Source: Pseudomonadota bacterium
GTDB taxonomy: Bacteria > Pseudomonadota > Gammaproteobacteria > Steroidobacterales > GCA-2729495
Assembly (NCBI GenBank): GCA_963204745.1
Contig: CAUJHF010000031.1
Location: forward strand, 1-48,097
DNA: 48,097 nucleotides
Direction of reading: 5' to 3'
Shown: piece by piece, positions 34,887 to 43,776 of the stretch
Layout: each line of letters opens with the position of its first letter
Position numbering within the stretch: position 1 is the first letter of the stretch
The notes under the pieces: model-generated
The model's input: the letters and a program-made list of their open reading frames with translations, nothing else
The model's database searches: none
Told to the model about the DNA's origin: nothing
Program-made: the position numbers and the translations under genes

Positions 34887-37832
34887 ATGAATCCGCTCTC
34901 ATTCGAATTTGAAGCCGTCCCTGCATCCTTGCGTGATAGCGTCGTCGCCCTCACCGGGCAACTGATGGCCAGCCCGGCGCTTGCCGCGTTCCCGGACGAT
35001 CCCGGGCTGCGCACGCAACTGCTGCGCGTGCTGACCACAAGCCCCTATGCAGCCGACATCCTCGTGCGCTACCCCGCAATGCTGGCCGAGCTGCTGGCCA
35101 GTACACGCCTGCAGCGCACGATCACGGCTGATGGCTACCTCACGCTGCTGCGGGCTGCATTGCCGCCCGATCCGGGTGAGGAAGAGTTGCAGCGCCGCCT
35201 GCGGCTGTTCCGCCACAGGGAACTGGTGCGGATCGTCTGGCGCGACCTGGCCGGCAGCGCCAGCGTCACGGAAACCCTGCGCGATCTGTCGAATCTGGCC
35301 GATGCATCGATCAATGTCGCACTGGCCTGGGCGCAGACGACCCTGCAGGCGCGCTATGGCGAACCGCGCACCGAGGAGGGTGCGCCTTGTGGCTTCGGTG
35401 TGCTGGCGATGGGCAAGCTGGGTGGTCACGAACTGAACTTCTCTTCCGATATCGACCTCGTGTTCGTGCACTCAGGCAGCGGTGAGACCAGTGGACCGCG
35501 TTCAATCAGCAACGAGGAGTACTTCCGTTTCCTGGCCCAGCGCCTGATCGATTTGTTGAGTCGCAATACCGCCGAGGGCTTCGTGTATCGCGTCGACGCG
35601 CGACTGCGTCCCTTCGGCAGTGCCGGACCACTGTCGGTGAGTCTGGGTGGACTTGAAGCCTACCTGCTGCGGCATGGCCGCGACTGGGAGCGCTACGCTT
35701 ACATCAAGGCGCGGGTCGTCAACCCCTGGGATGACGCCGACGGGCTCTATCGCGATGTCCTTCGTCCCTTTATCTACCGCCGCTATCTGGATTACGGCGT
35801 GTTCAGTTCCCTGCGCGAGATGAAGGCGATGATTGCCGCAGAGGTCGAGAAGAAGGAGTACCGCGCCAACCTCAAACTCGGTCCGGGCGGGATACGCGAG
35901 ATCGAGTTCATCGTGCAGGCTCTGCAGCTGGTGCGTGGCGGGACGGTCATCGGGCTGCGCGAGCGGCAGCTGCTGGTTGCGCTGCCGCAGCTGGTGCAGG
36001 CCGGCTGTCTGCCCGCTGAAGATGCCACCGAGCTGAAGACGGCTTACTGCTTTCTGCGCCTCGCCGAGAACCGTCTGCAGGCGCTGCACGACCGGCAGAC
36101 GCATGACATACCGGCGGATCCTCCCGACCAGCAGCGCCTCGCTTTTGCGATGGGTATGGCGACCTGGGAAGAATTTCTCGCCGCACTCGATGTCCAGCGT
36201 GACCGCGTTGCATACCATTTTCGCGACATCGTCTTCCGTGGCGCCAACGGTGCGGGCAGCAGCGGTGCGCCGGCCGATGACGCAATGCCAGCCCCGTCAT
36301 CTTCCGTGCTCGATGAGATATGGAACGATGAGGCCACACTGGAGCTGCAGGAAAAGCGGCTGGCTGAGGCGGGCTTCAGCGATCCGGCCGGCATTGCCGA
36401 ACAGCTGCGCCGCCTGCGCGAGGGCAGCCTGTTGCAGCGCCTTGATACGCCTGGTCGCCAGCGGCTCGATATGCTCATTCCGGCCATCCTCATGCATGCC
36501 TGCAAGCAGCCCAAGCCGGTGCGTGCGCTGGATGGCATGGTGCTGATCATCGAGGCGATCGGCCGACGTTCAGCCTATTTTGCCCTGCTCAACGAAAATC
36601 CGCTGGCGCTGGAAAAGCTGGTGGCCCTGTGTGGCAACAGTGAATTTCTGTCCCGCCTCGTTGCGACCCACCCGCTGCTGCTCGACGAGCTGCTTGATCC
36701 GCTGGTCTTTGAATCGGCGCCCAGCCGCGAAGAACTTGCTGCTGATCTGAAACTGCGCCTGAAGCGTGTGGCCGAAGATGACGGTGAGGGGCGACTCGAT
36801 GCGCTGCGCAACTTTCAGCAGGCGGCGATTTTCCGCGTGGCGATTGTCGATCTGGCCGGCACGCTGCCGCTTATGAAAGTCAGCGACCGGCTGACAGATA
36901 TCGCCGAGCTGGTGCTCGAAACGGCACTGCAGATCGCGTGGCAGGAACTGGCTGAGCGGCATGGTGAGCCGTGCTGCGCAGAGAAGGGAATAATCCGTCC
37001 GGCGCGCTTTGCGATCATCGCCTACGGCAAGCTCGGTGGACTCGAGCTCGGTTACGGCTCCGATCTGGATCTGGTGTTCCTGCACGACTCGGCTGGCGAG
37101 TCGGAACAGACCGATGGCGCACAGCCACTCGACAACGCGATGTTCTTCGCACGCCTGACCCGCCGCATCATCAGCATCCTGACCATGCATACCGCTTCCG
37201 GCAAACTCTACGAGGTGGACATCCGGTTGCGGCCGAGCGGGCAGTCCGGGCTGATGGTGTCGAGCCTTGCGGCATTCGACCGCTACCAGCAGCAGGATGC
37301 ATGGACCTGGGAGCACCAGGCCCTGTTGCGCAGCCGGGCAGTGGCCGGCGATGCCGGCGTCAGGGCCGCTTTCGAGACGCTGCGCGTCCATGCGCTGACC
37401 AGCTACGTCCGTCGTGACAAGCTGGCCACCGAGGTTGCTGAGATGCGTCAGCGCATGCGCTCGGAACTCTCTCAGGGCACCGACGAGCGCTTCGATGTGA
37501 AGCAGGATCCCGGTGGCGTGGCGGATATCGAGTTTCTCGTCCAGTACCTCGTGTTGCGTGAGGCGCACCGCTATCCGGATCTCGTACGCTGGTCGGACAA
37601 TATCCGCCAGCTGGAAGCGCTGGCGGCGCACGGGATTCTTGCACCTGCCGATGCGGAATTGCTGGCCGACACCTACCGGGAGTACCGGCGGCACATCCAT
37701 CACCGGAACCTGGCTGGCCGCTCGGGGCTCATGCCGCATGCGGAGGTGACCGGACTTGCGGCGACAGTCACCCGCCTCTGGCAGGCCGTGTTTTATACTG
37801 CTGTCCCGGCAAACCAGGATGAAGTCTCATGA
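34887..37832 (+). CDS. glnE: Glutamine synthetase adenylyltransferase/adenylyl-removing enzyme
   Basis: This 981-aa bifunctional enzyme adenylates or deadenylates glutamine synthetase in response to PII and glutamine. It has two nucleotidyltransferase domains: the deadenylylase in the N-terminal half with ELNFSSDIDLVFVH near 185, and the adenylyltransferase in the C-terminal half with LGYGSDLDLVFLHD near 720. Each is followed by an Arg-rich DxRLRP motif (VDARLRPFGSAG and VDIRLRPSGQSG). The length is as usual (E. coli 946 aa). The stop overlaps the start of the CHCC zinc-finger gene (ATGA, 37829-37832). Confidence 0.96.
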   Translation: MNPLSFEFEAVPASLRDSVVALTGQLMASPALAAFPDDPGLRTQLLRVLTTSPYAADILVRYPAMLAELLASTRLQRTITADGYLTLLRAALPPDPGEEELQRRLRLFRHRELVRIVWRDLAGSASVTETLRDLSNLADASINVALAWAQTTLQARYGEPRTEEGAPCGFGVLAMGKLGGHELNFSSDIDLVFVHSGSGETSGPRSISNEEYFRFLAQRLIDLLSRNTAEGFVYRVDARLRPFGSAGPLSVSLGGLEAYLLRHGRDWERYAYIKARVVNPWDDADGLYRDVLRPFIYRRYLDYGVFSSLREMKAMIAAEVEKKEYRANLKLGPGGIREIEFIVQALQLVRGGTVIGLRERQLLVALPQLVQAGCLPAEDATELKTAYCFLRLAENRLQALHDRQTHDIPADPPDQQRLAFAMGMATWEEFLAALDVQRDRVAYHFRDIVFRGANGAGSSGAPADDAMPAPSSSVLDEIWNDEATLELQEKRLAEAGFSDPAGIAEQLRRLREGSLLQRLDTPGRQRLDMLIPAILMHACKQPKPVRALDGMVLIIEAIGRRSAYFALLNENPLALEKLVALCGNSEFLSRLVATHPLLLDELLDPLVFESAPSREELAADLKLRLKRVAEDDGEGRLDALRNFQQAAIFRVAIVDLAGTLPLMKVSDRLTDIAELVLETALQIAWQELAERHGEPCCAEKGIIRPARFAIIAYGKLGGLELGYGSDLDLVFLHDSAGESEQTDGAQPLDNAMFFARLTRRIISILTMHTASGKLYEVDIRLRPSGQSGLMVSSLAAFDRYQQQDAWTWEHQALLRSRAVAGDAGVRAAFETLRVHALTSYVRRDKLATEVAEMRQRMRSELSQGTDERFDVKQDPGGVADIEFLVQYLVLREAHRYPDLVRWSDNIRQLEALAAHGILAPADAELLADTYREYRRHIHHRNLAGRSGLMPHAEVTGLAATVTRLWQAVFYTAVPANQDEVS

Positions 37833-38035
37833 TGGCCAGAGCGGCGCAGGAATCCGCGTTGATACAGCCCAACGCCGAGCATCACTACAAGGTGACGGCC
37901 GATGACCTGCCGCTGTCCTGTCCGATGCCGGGCATGTACCTGTGGAATTCCCACCCGCGAGTCTATCTGCCGCTGGTGCCCGGTGAGCGGGCCAAGTGCC
38001 CCTACTGTGGCGCCACCTACACGCTCGTGAAGTAG
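37829..38035 (+). CDS. CHCC-type zinc-finger domain protein
   Basis: This 68-aa protein has the zf-CHCC pattern: Cys in LSCPMPG, His in NSHPRVYL and the pair CPYC near the C-terminus (AKCPYCGATYTL). The family includes the complex I subunit NDUFS6 and small bacterial proteins of unknown function. Its start overlaps the glnE stop by 4 bp, and hldD begins 8 nt after its stop, so the three genes are probably one transcript. Bacterial members are often found next to glnE and LPS genes in this order. Confidence 0.85.
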   Translation: MMARAAQESALIQPNAEHHYKVTADDLPLSCPMPGMYLWNSHPRVYLPLVPGERAKCPYCGATYTLVK

Positions 38036-38043
38036 CCGCGGCC

Positions 38044-38991
38044 ATGCTCGTCGTGACCGGCGGCGCCGGCTTCATCGGCAGCAATCTCGTCCGCGCACTC
38101 AATGCGGCCGGCCGCAGCGATATCCTCGTCGTCGACGATCTGCGCGATGCACACAAGGTTCTTAACCTCTCCGACTGCCGGATCGCCGAATACCTCGACA
38201 TGCACGACTTCCTGTCCCGCATTACTGCCGGGCAGGACCTCGCGCCAAAGCTCGAGGGCATCTTCCATCTGGGCGCCTGTACCGATACCACGGAGTGGGA
38301 CGGCCGGCTGATGATGCGGGCCAACTACGAGTACTCGAAACAGGTGCTCCAGTACGCGACGGCGTGCAAGGTGCCGCTGGTCTACGCCTCATCGGCGTCG
38401 GTCTATGGCGCAGGGCGTGAGTTCCGCGTCAGCGAAGAGTGCGAGCGGCCCATCAATGTTTACGCCTTTTCGAAGCTGATGTTTGACCGCCACGTCCGGA
38501 AGGTGGCGGCCAGCTTCCGTGCGCCGGTTGTCGGTCTGCGCTACTTCAACGTCTACGGGCCAGGCGAAGCGCACAAGGGCAAGATGGCAAGTGTCATCCA
38601 TCACTTCAATGAGCAATTGAAGAGGGGCGATGAAGTGCGGCTGTTCACCGGCAGCGATGGTTATGCCGATGGCGGGCAGCTTCGCGACTTCATCCATGTC
38701 GATGACATCGTCGCGGTGAATCTCTGGGCGCTGGAGCGCGGCGGCAAGTCCGGGATCTTCAATGTCGGTACCGGGCAGGCGCGCAGTTTCAACGACGTTG
38801 CCAACGCGGTGCTCAAGTGGCACGGTCGGGGGCAGATCAGCTACATCCCGTTTCCGGCGCATCTGCAGGGCAGCTACCAGAGCTATACCCGGGCGGACCT
38901 GTCCGGCCTGCACGCGGCCGGGTATTCCGCATCCTTTATCCCGATTGAAGCGGGTGTGCCTCGCTACCTGGACGCCGTGGCTACTGTGTAA
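38044..38991 (+). CDS. hldD: ADP-L-glycero-D-manno-heptose-6-epimerase
   Basis: This 315-aa short-chain dehydrogenase-fold enzyme makes ADP-L-glycero-D-manno-heptose for the LPS inner core. It has the NADP-binding VVTGGAGFIGSNLV at the start, DDLRDAHKVLNLSDC, the HLGACTDTTEWDG motif typical of HldD, the Tyr-Lys pair in YAFSKLMFD and RYFNVYGPGE. I begin at the ATG at 38044; the longer frame includes the CHCC gene in another frame. The presence of hldD shows a heptose-containing LPS. The 3' end overlaps the converging lipoprotein gene by 11 bp. Confidence 0.94.
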   Translation: MLVVTGGAGFIGSNLVRALNAAGRSDILVVDDLRDAHKVLNLSDCRIAEYLDMHDFLSRITAGQDLAPKLEGIFHLGACTDTTEWDGRLMMRANYEYSKQVLQYATACKVPLVYASSASVYGAGREFRVSEECERPINVYAFSKLMFDRHVRKVAASFRAPVVGLRYFNVYGPGEAHKGKMASVIHHFNEQLKRGDEVRLFTGSDGYADGGQLRDFIHVDDIVAVNLWALERGGKSGIFNVGTGQARSFNDVANAVLKWHGRGQISYIPFPAHLQGSYQSYTRADLSGLHAAGYSASFIPIEAGVPRYLDAVATV

Positions 38992-39751
38992 CCTGTATCC
39001 GGCCCAGCATTGCGCCGCTGCGGTTGTCCTGAAGCTCGTAATCGATAACTTCCGTACTGATCGTGCCGCCACCGGGGGCGGGCAGCACGCCGGTGATCCT
39101 CAGCCCGACATCGAGTGACACATTGCCGCCATAACCGATCTTGTCGCGGATCTGTTGCGCATCCGCCGCGGGAACCTTCCATATCTGCGCTGTTCGCCCA
39201 TTGCTGAACTTGAGCGAAACCTTCTGTCCCATGGCCGGGAACTCGACCACCGAGCTGGGTGCCAGCGCGCGCACCATGAATTCACCGTAGCTGGGGTCAT
39301 ATTCGCTGAGGTTCGCATTCATCGACAGACGCAGCGTACCGATGCCGCGTACGGCAGCAACCCCGGACTCCAGCTCGGCCTTGACCTCGGCGCGCTTCGC
39401 GGCCTTTTCGATTGCCGGCACGTACTGCACGCGATTGTCTTTCTCGACCCAGTCGTCGATGGGCGGCGGAATCCCGGCCAGGTCGTAGTAGAGAAAGACC
39501 ATGGTGCTGTTGTCGGGATTGACCAGCTCTCCGGTCCGGCCTGCGAAGGCGCCCTGGCCTGCGGCTGCAGGACGGGTTGCGGCACTCTCGCCGCGTGCTT
39601 GCGCAGTGTCGGGCGATGCCGCGCCAGAGACCTGTCCGGATTCGGAGTCCGGCGCCTTGGGCCCGCCGCATGCCGGGAGCAGCAGTATGGCTGCGACCAG
39701 GCCGATGCAGCCGCGCATCGGTTCAAGCCTAGAGTTGCGGCGCATCGGCAT
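38981..39751 (-). CDS. Hypothetical lipoprotein A (Gly-Gly after lipobox)
   Basis: This 256-aa protein has a signal ending in LLLPAC then GG (lipobox Cys near 28 from the first ATG), so outer-membrane sorting is likely. A Ser/Ala/Gly/Gln-rich linker runs to about 75. The C-terminal half has a beta-rich look: LRLSMNANLSEY, SSVVEFPAMGQKVSLKF and GGNVSLDVGLRITGVL. I do not recognise a family. ATGs at 39751, 39745 and 39718 are possible; the first two overlap the upstream gene by about 20 nt and follow GGGAAGA. It is probably co-expressed with the next lipoprotein gene upstream. Confidence 0.65.
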   Translation of the reverse strand: MPMRRNSRLEPMRGCIGLVAAILLLPACGGPKAPDSESGQVSGAASPDTAQARGESAATRPAAAGQGAFAGRTGELVNPDNSTMVFLYYDLAGIPPPIDDWVEKDNRVQYVPAIEKAAKRAEVKAELESGVAAVRGIGTLRLSMNANLSEYDPSYGEFMVRALAPSSVVEFPAMGQKVSLKFSNGRTAQIWKVPAADAQQIRDKIGYGGNVSLDVGLRITGVLPAPGGGTISTEVIDYELQDNRSGAMLGRIQVTQ

Positions 39752-40718
39752 TCTTCCCGGCTTCTTCCACCTGCTTCGCCTTGCGCGCGTTGTCCTGCTG
39801 CTGCAAGGCCTGTTCGGTTGCAGTGATGGCCTCGTAGCCGCCAGCCTGATTGACGACGCTCACCTGCAGCGTTTTGGCAAGCTCCGGATTATCGGTGCTC
39901 GGCGTGATCTGTGCGGTCACAAGGATTCCGCAATCCGGTGACAAATTCACGCCGGCATCCGGACTCGCCTGGCCATTGCTGCATTGACTGAAAAGTGGCG
40001 AGGTTTCCGTCACCGGGCGTGACAGCGGATCGTAAGCCCAGCTGAGGTAGACGTTACCGCCGGATTTCTGGCTGCGGGTTACCGTTCCGTATTTCTTCAG
40101 CAGCGCCTGCTCGACACTGGCGATGGTCGGGTTGCGGCCCTCCGCAAACCATTCCTCCCGCGCCGCGTTGATTACGCGTTCCTGGCCAGGCAGGCCCATG
40201 GTGCCTACATACCATTTGGACTCGCCGGGCTGCATGTCCTGCCGGCGGGCATTGCCGCCGCGCGCGATCATGTCGTCCTGCATCTCCTGCATGATCTGCT
40301 TGGAGGTCTTTTCGACACGCGGCTTTGCCGGACGTGCGCTGAACCCCTGCCGTATCGTTTGCCCGTAGGTCTGCATGTTGAAGCCGCGGGAGTTATCGGC
40401 GGTGACGACCATCAGGTCGCCGGTACACATCACGACATTTGCGGCTTCCTCGTAAGTCATCCCCGGCCGGACGCCGACCACGTCATCGACCGGTGCCGAT
40501 GCGGCGCGTGCGGGTGTGTCGATGTCTGCCGGGCAGTCCACATCGCCCCGGGCTTCTTCAGCGACTTCCTCGGCGGTGGCGTTGCCGGAAGGCGCTGATT
40601 TTGGTATGTTGCCGAAGCCACCCGAAGCTGCACCGCCGGTGGCGGAATCCTTTGAGCCGCCGCACGCGGCGATCAATGCCGTGAGCAAGACAAAACCAGT
40701 CCATTTCAAGATTCGCAT
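39729..40718 (-). CDS. Hypothetical lipoprotein B
   Basis: This 329-aa protein has a lipoprotein signal (IAACGG, Cys19) and a Ser/Gly/Ala-rich linker to about 55, and is otherwise soluble. It holds VGVRPGMTYEEAANVVMC, a long helical stretch (KQIMQEMQDDMIARGG) and a VYLSWAYDPLSRPV segment. Its final 30 residues are Gln/Ala/Lys-rich and probably coiled coil. I do not recognise it. It overlaps the following lipoprotein gene and lies 39 nt after the DUF642 gene, so the three likely form one envelope operon. Confidence 0.65.
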   Translation of the reverse strand: MRILKWTGFVLLTALIAACGGSKDSATGGAASGGFGNIPKSAPSGNATAEEVAEEARGDVDCPADIDTPARAASAPVDDVVGVRPGMTYEEAANVVMCTGDLMVVTADNSRGFNMQTYGQTIRQGFSARPAKPRVEKTSKQIMQEMQDDMIARGGNARRQDMQPGESKWYVGTMGLPGQERVINAAREEWFAEGRNPTIASVEQALLKKYGTVTRSQKSGGNVYLSWAYDPLSRPVTETSPLFSQCSNGQASPDAGVNLSPDCGILVTAQITPSTDNPELAKTLQVSVVNQAGGYEAITATEQALQQQDNARKAKQVEEAGKNADAPQL

Positions 40719-40757
40719 CGTCTTCCCCTCGAGTGTCTGTTTCCCGGAAATTTTCTG

Positions 40758-41942
40758 CTACTGCGCTGTATCCGCCGCCTTGACTTCTATTCCGTCGAGC
40801 GTGATCCCGGCATTGCCGGAATTGAGCGAGGTGAAACGCAGGGTGGTTGTGGCACTGTCTGCCACGAAGCCGTCGCTGAAACCGAGGTAGCTGCCGAAGG
40901 CTCCGACCGTCTTGTCGTGATGTACCTCTGCCTGTAGCAGTGGCGCCGAGCCGACTACTTCCACTCGGGCACGTGCGGGTGTGGCGCCTAACTGGTTGTT
41001 TCTGGCGTAGTGGAAACTCAGGGTGTATTTCCTGCCAGCCGTGGTTGCGAAGCTGGTGGCGATGACGCCGGCTCCCGGGGAACCATTCAGATCGAGCGTC
41101 TGATTGCCGTCAAATGCGGTGACTTCGCGCCGGGCCTGAACGTTGCAGATGTCTACGCCGCTGGTCGGCACGATCCAGGTATTGGTCGCCGTCGTAAAAG
41201 ACTGGCCTGCGTTGTAGGTCTGGTAGTTGGCAGTCGCCGGCGCCTCGAAGGATTCGCTGAGTACCTTTGCAGTCGCTGCCGGCGTCAGTGAAACGTTATC
41301 CAGCCCGTTGCTGTTGTCGTTTGCGGGATCGCGATTGATGAAAGCGATCGTGGTGCTGTTGCCTGTCGCCGTGATCGGCAGCTTGACCTGGCCCCATGAC
41401 TGACCGCCCGGACTGTTGCTGGCATTGCGGGAAATGCCGAGCGAATTGCCGTCCACCAGTACTTCGATGCTGCTGCTGGTGCCGAAACCGCCGCCGACCA
41501 CATTTCCGACATAAAACACCAGTTCGTACTGTGTGCCGGGCTGGGTCCGGACGGTTTGCTGGACACCAGCCGCTGAATTCGATCCTGGCCCCGTCATGTC
41601 CAGCCATTGGCTGCCCTGCTGCGCGTTGAACTTGATGCCGGAAGCTCCGTACTCGCCGCTGATCGGCGACACGCTGCCTGAGCCGATCACCTGCCAGCCT
41701 GCAAATGACTTGCCGGCCGGAAAGGTCACATAGCGGCCCTTGCCGACCACGGGTTCTTCGAAGCTGCCATTGACGATGAGGTTGCCGGGGCGCTGGCCGT
41801 TGCCGAGCGCGTTCAGGACCTTGCCGAGCTTTTGCAGCGGGTTATCACGTGCACTGGCTGGTGCAACTGCAAGGATGAGGGCAGTGACCAGAGCGATACA
41901 GTGGAACCAGGCCGCCATGCGTGGGGGGACCGAGATGCTCAT
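40758..41942 (-). CDS. Exported DUF642-type carbohydrate-binding-like protein
   Basis: This 394-aa protein has a signal peptide (about 1-31, ending APASA) and two jelly-roll-like halves. The first (about 53-215) begins NLIVNGSFEEPV and contains GWQVIGSGSV, GSQWLDMTG and TQYELVFYVGN. The second (about 220-392) begins SESFEAP and contains YTLSFHYARNNQ and LDGIEVK. This order matches the DUF642 / choice-of-anchor carbohydrate-binding family. No anchor or catalytic motif is visible. It is the first gene of the envelope trio, with a sigma-70-like promoter at 41999-42026. Confidence 0.75.
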   Translation of the reverse strand: MSISVPPRMAAWFHCIALVTALILAVAPASARDNPLQKLGKVLNALGNGQRPGNLIVNGSFEEPVVGKGRYVTFPAGKSFAGWQVIGSGSVSPISGEYGASGIKFNAQQGSQWLDMTGPGSNSAAGVQQTVRTQPGTQYELVFYVGNVVGGGFGTSSSIEVLVDGNSLGISRNASNSPGGQSWGQVKLPITATGNSTTIAFINRDPANDNSNGLDNVSLTPAATAKVLSESFEAPATANYQTYNAGQSFTTATNTWIVPTSGVDICNVQARREVTAFDGNQTLDLNGSPGAGVIATSFATTAGRKYTLSFHYARNNQLGATPARARVEVVGSAPLLQAEVHHDKTVGAFGSYLGFSDGFVADSATTTLRFTSLNSGNAGITLDGIEVKAADTAQ

Positions 41943-41998
41943 GATTGCGCTCCGTGACTGTTGTTTGTATGGAGTTCAGCAAGCTGTCGGCGCCTCCG

Positions 41999-42026
41999 AA
42001 TATACCCCAGCCATGCTGCCATGCAA
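41999..42026 (-). promoter_or_regulatory. Sigma-70-like promoter of the DUF642 operon
   Basis: On the minus strand TTGCAT (42026-42021), a 16-nt spacer and TATATT (42004-41999) lie about 57 nt upstream of the ATG at 41942. The -10 box is close to consensus and the -35 box is partial. Confidence 0.5.
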
Positions 42027-42115
42027 GTATCAGGCTGCTCCCAGGGCGGCCCGGGAAGCCATCATGATCAATGGGTTATACTGCCCCGCTGATTTGAGGA
42101 GATTTCCCCGCTCGC

Positions 42116-43363
42116 GTGCTTCGTCTTGTTTTTCCCATTCTGTCCCTCCTTGTCAGTGTTGCACTTTTGCTGGCCGGCGGCGGGTTGCTCAGCACCCTGC
42201 TGGCGATGCGCGGTGGGGTTGAAGGTTTCGATGAGCTGACCCTGGGCCTGATCATGTCAGGCTATTTCGTCGGTTTTTTTCTGGGCACCTTTGTCGCCCC
42301 GCTGCTGATCCGGCGCGTCGGGCATATCCGTGCCTTCGCCTTCTATGCCGCGTTGGCTGCAACAACCGTCCTGATCTACCCGCTGTGGGTTCACCCGGTT
42401 GCCTGGACCTTGCTGCGCGTCGTCACAGGACTGGCCGTCGTGGGACTCTGCACGGTGATCGAGAGCTGGCTGAACTCGCAGGCATTGCCGGAGCAGCGCA
42501 GCCGCATATTTGCCGTCTATATGGTGGTCAGTCTGCTGGCCCTGGCTTCCGGGCAACTGCTTCTGGACCTGCAGCCGCCGCGCAGTTTCGCGTTGTTCAG
42601 CGTGGTTGCCATCCTGATTTCACTCGCGACGCTGCCCGTTGCTTTTACGTTGCTGCCGCAGCCTGCGATGCTGCCGGCGCCCCGCTCGAATATCTGGCAG
42701 ATCTCCGGGATGGCGCCGAGCGCCGCGATCGGCGCCGTGCTGTCCGGTCTCATGCTGGGTGCGTTCTGGGGCATGGGCCCGGTGTACGCACTGGAATCGG
42801 GGCTGGACCGGTCGGGCGTCGGCCTGTTCATGATGATCACGATATGCGGGGGCGCTGCACTGCAATTTCCGATCGGCCGTTGGTCGGATCGTGGTGATCG
42901 TCGCACGACGCTTGCCGCTGTCAGCGCGGCAGCCGCAGGAATAGCGCTGATCGCAGCCGCGCTTTCGCCCGGACCCGGTGTGCCGCTGTTCGTGATGTTC
43001 TTTCTGTTCGGTGGCCTCGCCTTCGCGCTCTATCCCTTGTGCGTGGCGCAACTGCTCGACCAGCTGCCAGCCGGGGCCCTGCTTGCTGGATGCAGCGCCT
43101 TGTTGTTGCTGAACGGTATCGGCGCGGCGCTGGGTCCGGTAACAGCAGGGTTTCTCATGCACCGCCTGGGTCCGGACAGCCTGCCCGCGTTCTTTGCGTG
43201 TGCCGCGGGCCTGCTGGCGATTGTCACCAGTGGGCGGCGGCTGTTCAGGGCCCGCCAGATTTTCCATCACGCGCGATTTCATCCCATGTTGCGCACCACG
43301 CCTGCCGCATTGGAGCTGTTGCCGGATATTCCGGTGCAGCCGCCTGAAGGACAATCACCATGA
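42116..43363 (+). CDS. Major facilitator superfamily transporter (YcaD-like)
   Basis: This 415-aa protein has about twelve transmembrane helices. It starts with GTG (42116) after a purine-rich GAGGAGA. LIRRVGHIRAFAF after helix 2 is the MFS loop, and FPIGRWSDRGDRRTTLA is the equivalent in the second half. The overall pattern is that of the YcaD group. A TATACT box lies at 42077-42082, but with no clear -35. Its stop overlaps the following ggpPS start in an ATGA. In Stenotrophomonas rhizophila a YcaD-like transporter is encoded next to ggpPS and is thought to handle glucosylglycerol, so that is the likely job here too. Confidence 0.85.
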   Translation: MLRLVFPILSLLVSVALLLAGGGLLSTLLAMRGGVEGFDELTLGLIMSGYFVGFFLGTFVAPLLIRRVGHIRAFAFYAALAATTVLIYPLWVHPVAWTLLRVVTGLAVVGLCTVIESWLNSQALPEQRSRIFAVYMVVSLLALASGQLLLDLQPPRSFALFSVVAILISLATLPVAFTLLPQPAMLPAPRSNIWQISGMAPSAAIGAVLSGLMLGAFWGMGPVYALESGLDRSGVGLFMMITICGGAALQFPIGRWSDRGDRRTTLAAVSAAAAGIALIAAALSPGPGVPLFVMFFLFGGLAFALYPLCVAQLLDQLPAGALLAGCSALLLLNGIGAALGPVTAGFLMHRLGPDSLPAFFACAAGLLAIVTSGRRLFRARQIFHHARFHPMLRTTPAALELLPDIPVQPPEGQSP

Positions 43364-43776
43364 GTACTACGACCACAGCTGTATCGATGTTGCTTGCCAC
43401 TGATCTGGACGGCACCTTCCTGGCTGGCGAGGCGGGAATGCGCCAGCAGTTGTACCGGCTGGTCGACGCGCATCCGGAAATAAATCTCGCCTGGGTTACC
43501 GGTCGCGGTCTGGAAAATGTCCTGCCGCTGCTCGCCGATCCCCTGCTGCCTGAGCCCGACTATGTGATCTGCGATGTGGGCGCTACGCTGATCCGTACTT
43601 CCGATATGCAGCCGATACAGCCGCTGCAATGGGAAATCGAATCGCGCTGGCCCGGCGACCATGCTGTTGCGCTGGCGATGTCACGATTCAAGGGGCTGAT
43701 ACGCCAGAATGTGCCGCAGCAGCGGCGCTGCTCTTACTGGTGCCGGCCCGAACTTGCGCGGCGAGATCGAAGCTGA
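43360..43776 (+). CDS. ggpPS: GgpPS, N-terminal HAD phosphatase part (frameshifted)
   Basis: This frame encodes 138 residues. It opens with the HAD motif I LLATDLDGTFL and continues through motif II WVTGRGLENVLPLL and the CDVGATLIRT segment of the sucrose-phosphatase-like phosphatase domain of GgpPS. It stops soon after RRCSYW in this frame. Motifs III (STDKGSTLRML) and IV (GDTLNDLSMY) lie in the next frame, in 43709-45607. The phosphatase domain is therefore split by a +1-type frameshift near 43735-43760. Taken together the two frames would give about 748 residues. Either this is a real mutation, a programmed shift, or an error in the sequence. Confidence 0.75.
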   Translation: MSTTTTAVSMLLATDLDGTFLAGEAGMRQQLYRLVDAHPEINLAWVTGRGLENVLPLLADPLLPEPDYVICDVGATLIRTSDMQPIQPLQWEIESRWPGDHAVALAMSRFKGLIRQNVPQQRRCSYWCRPELARRDRS

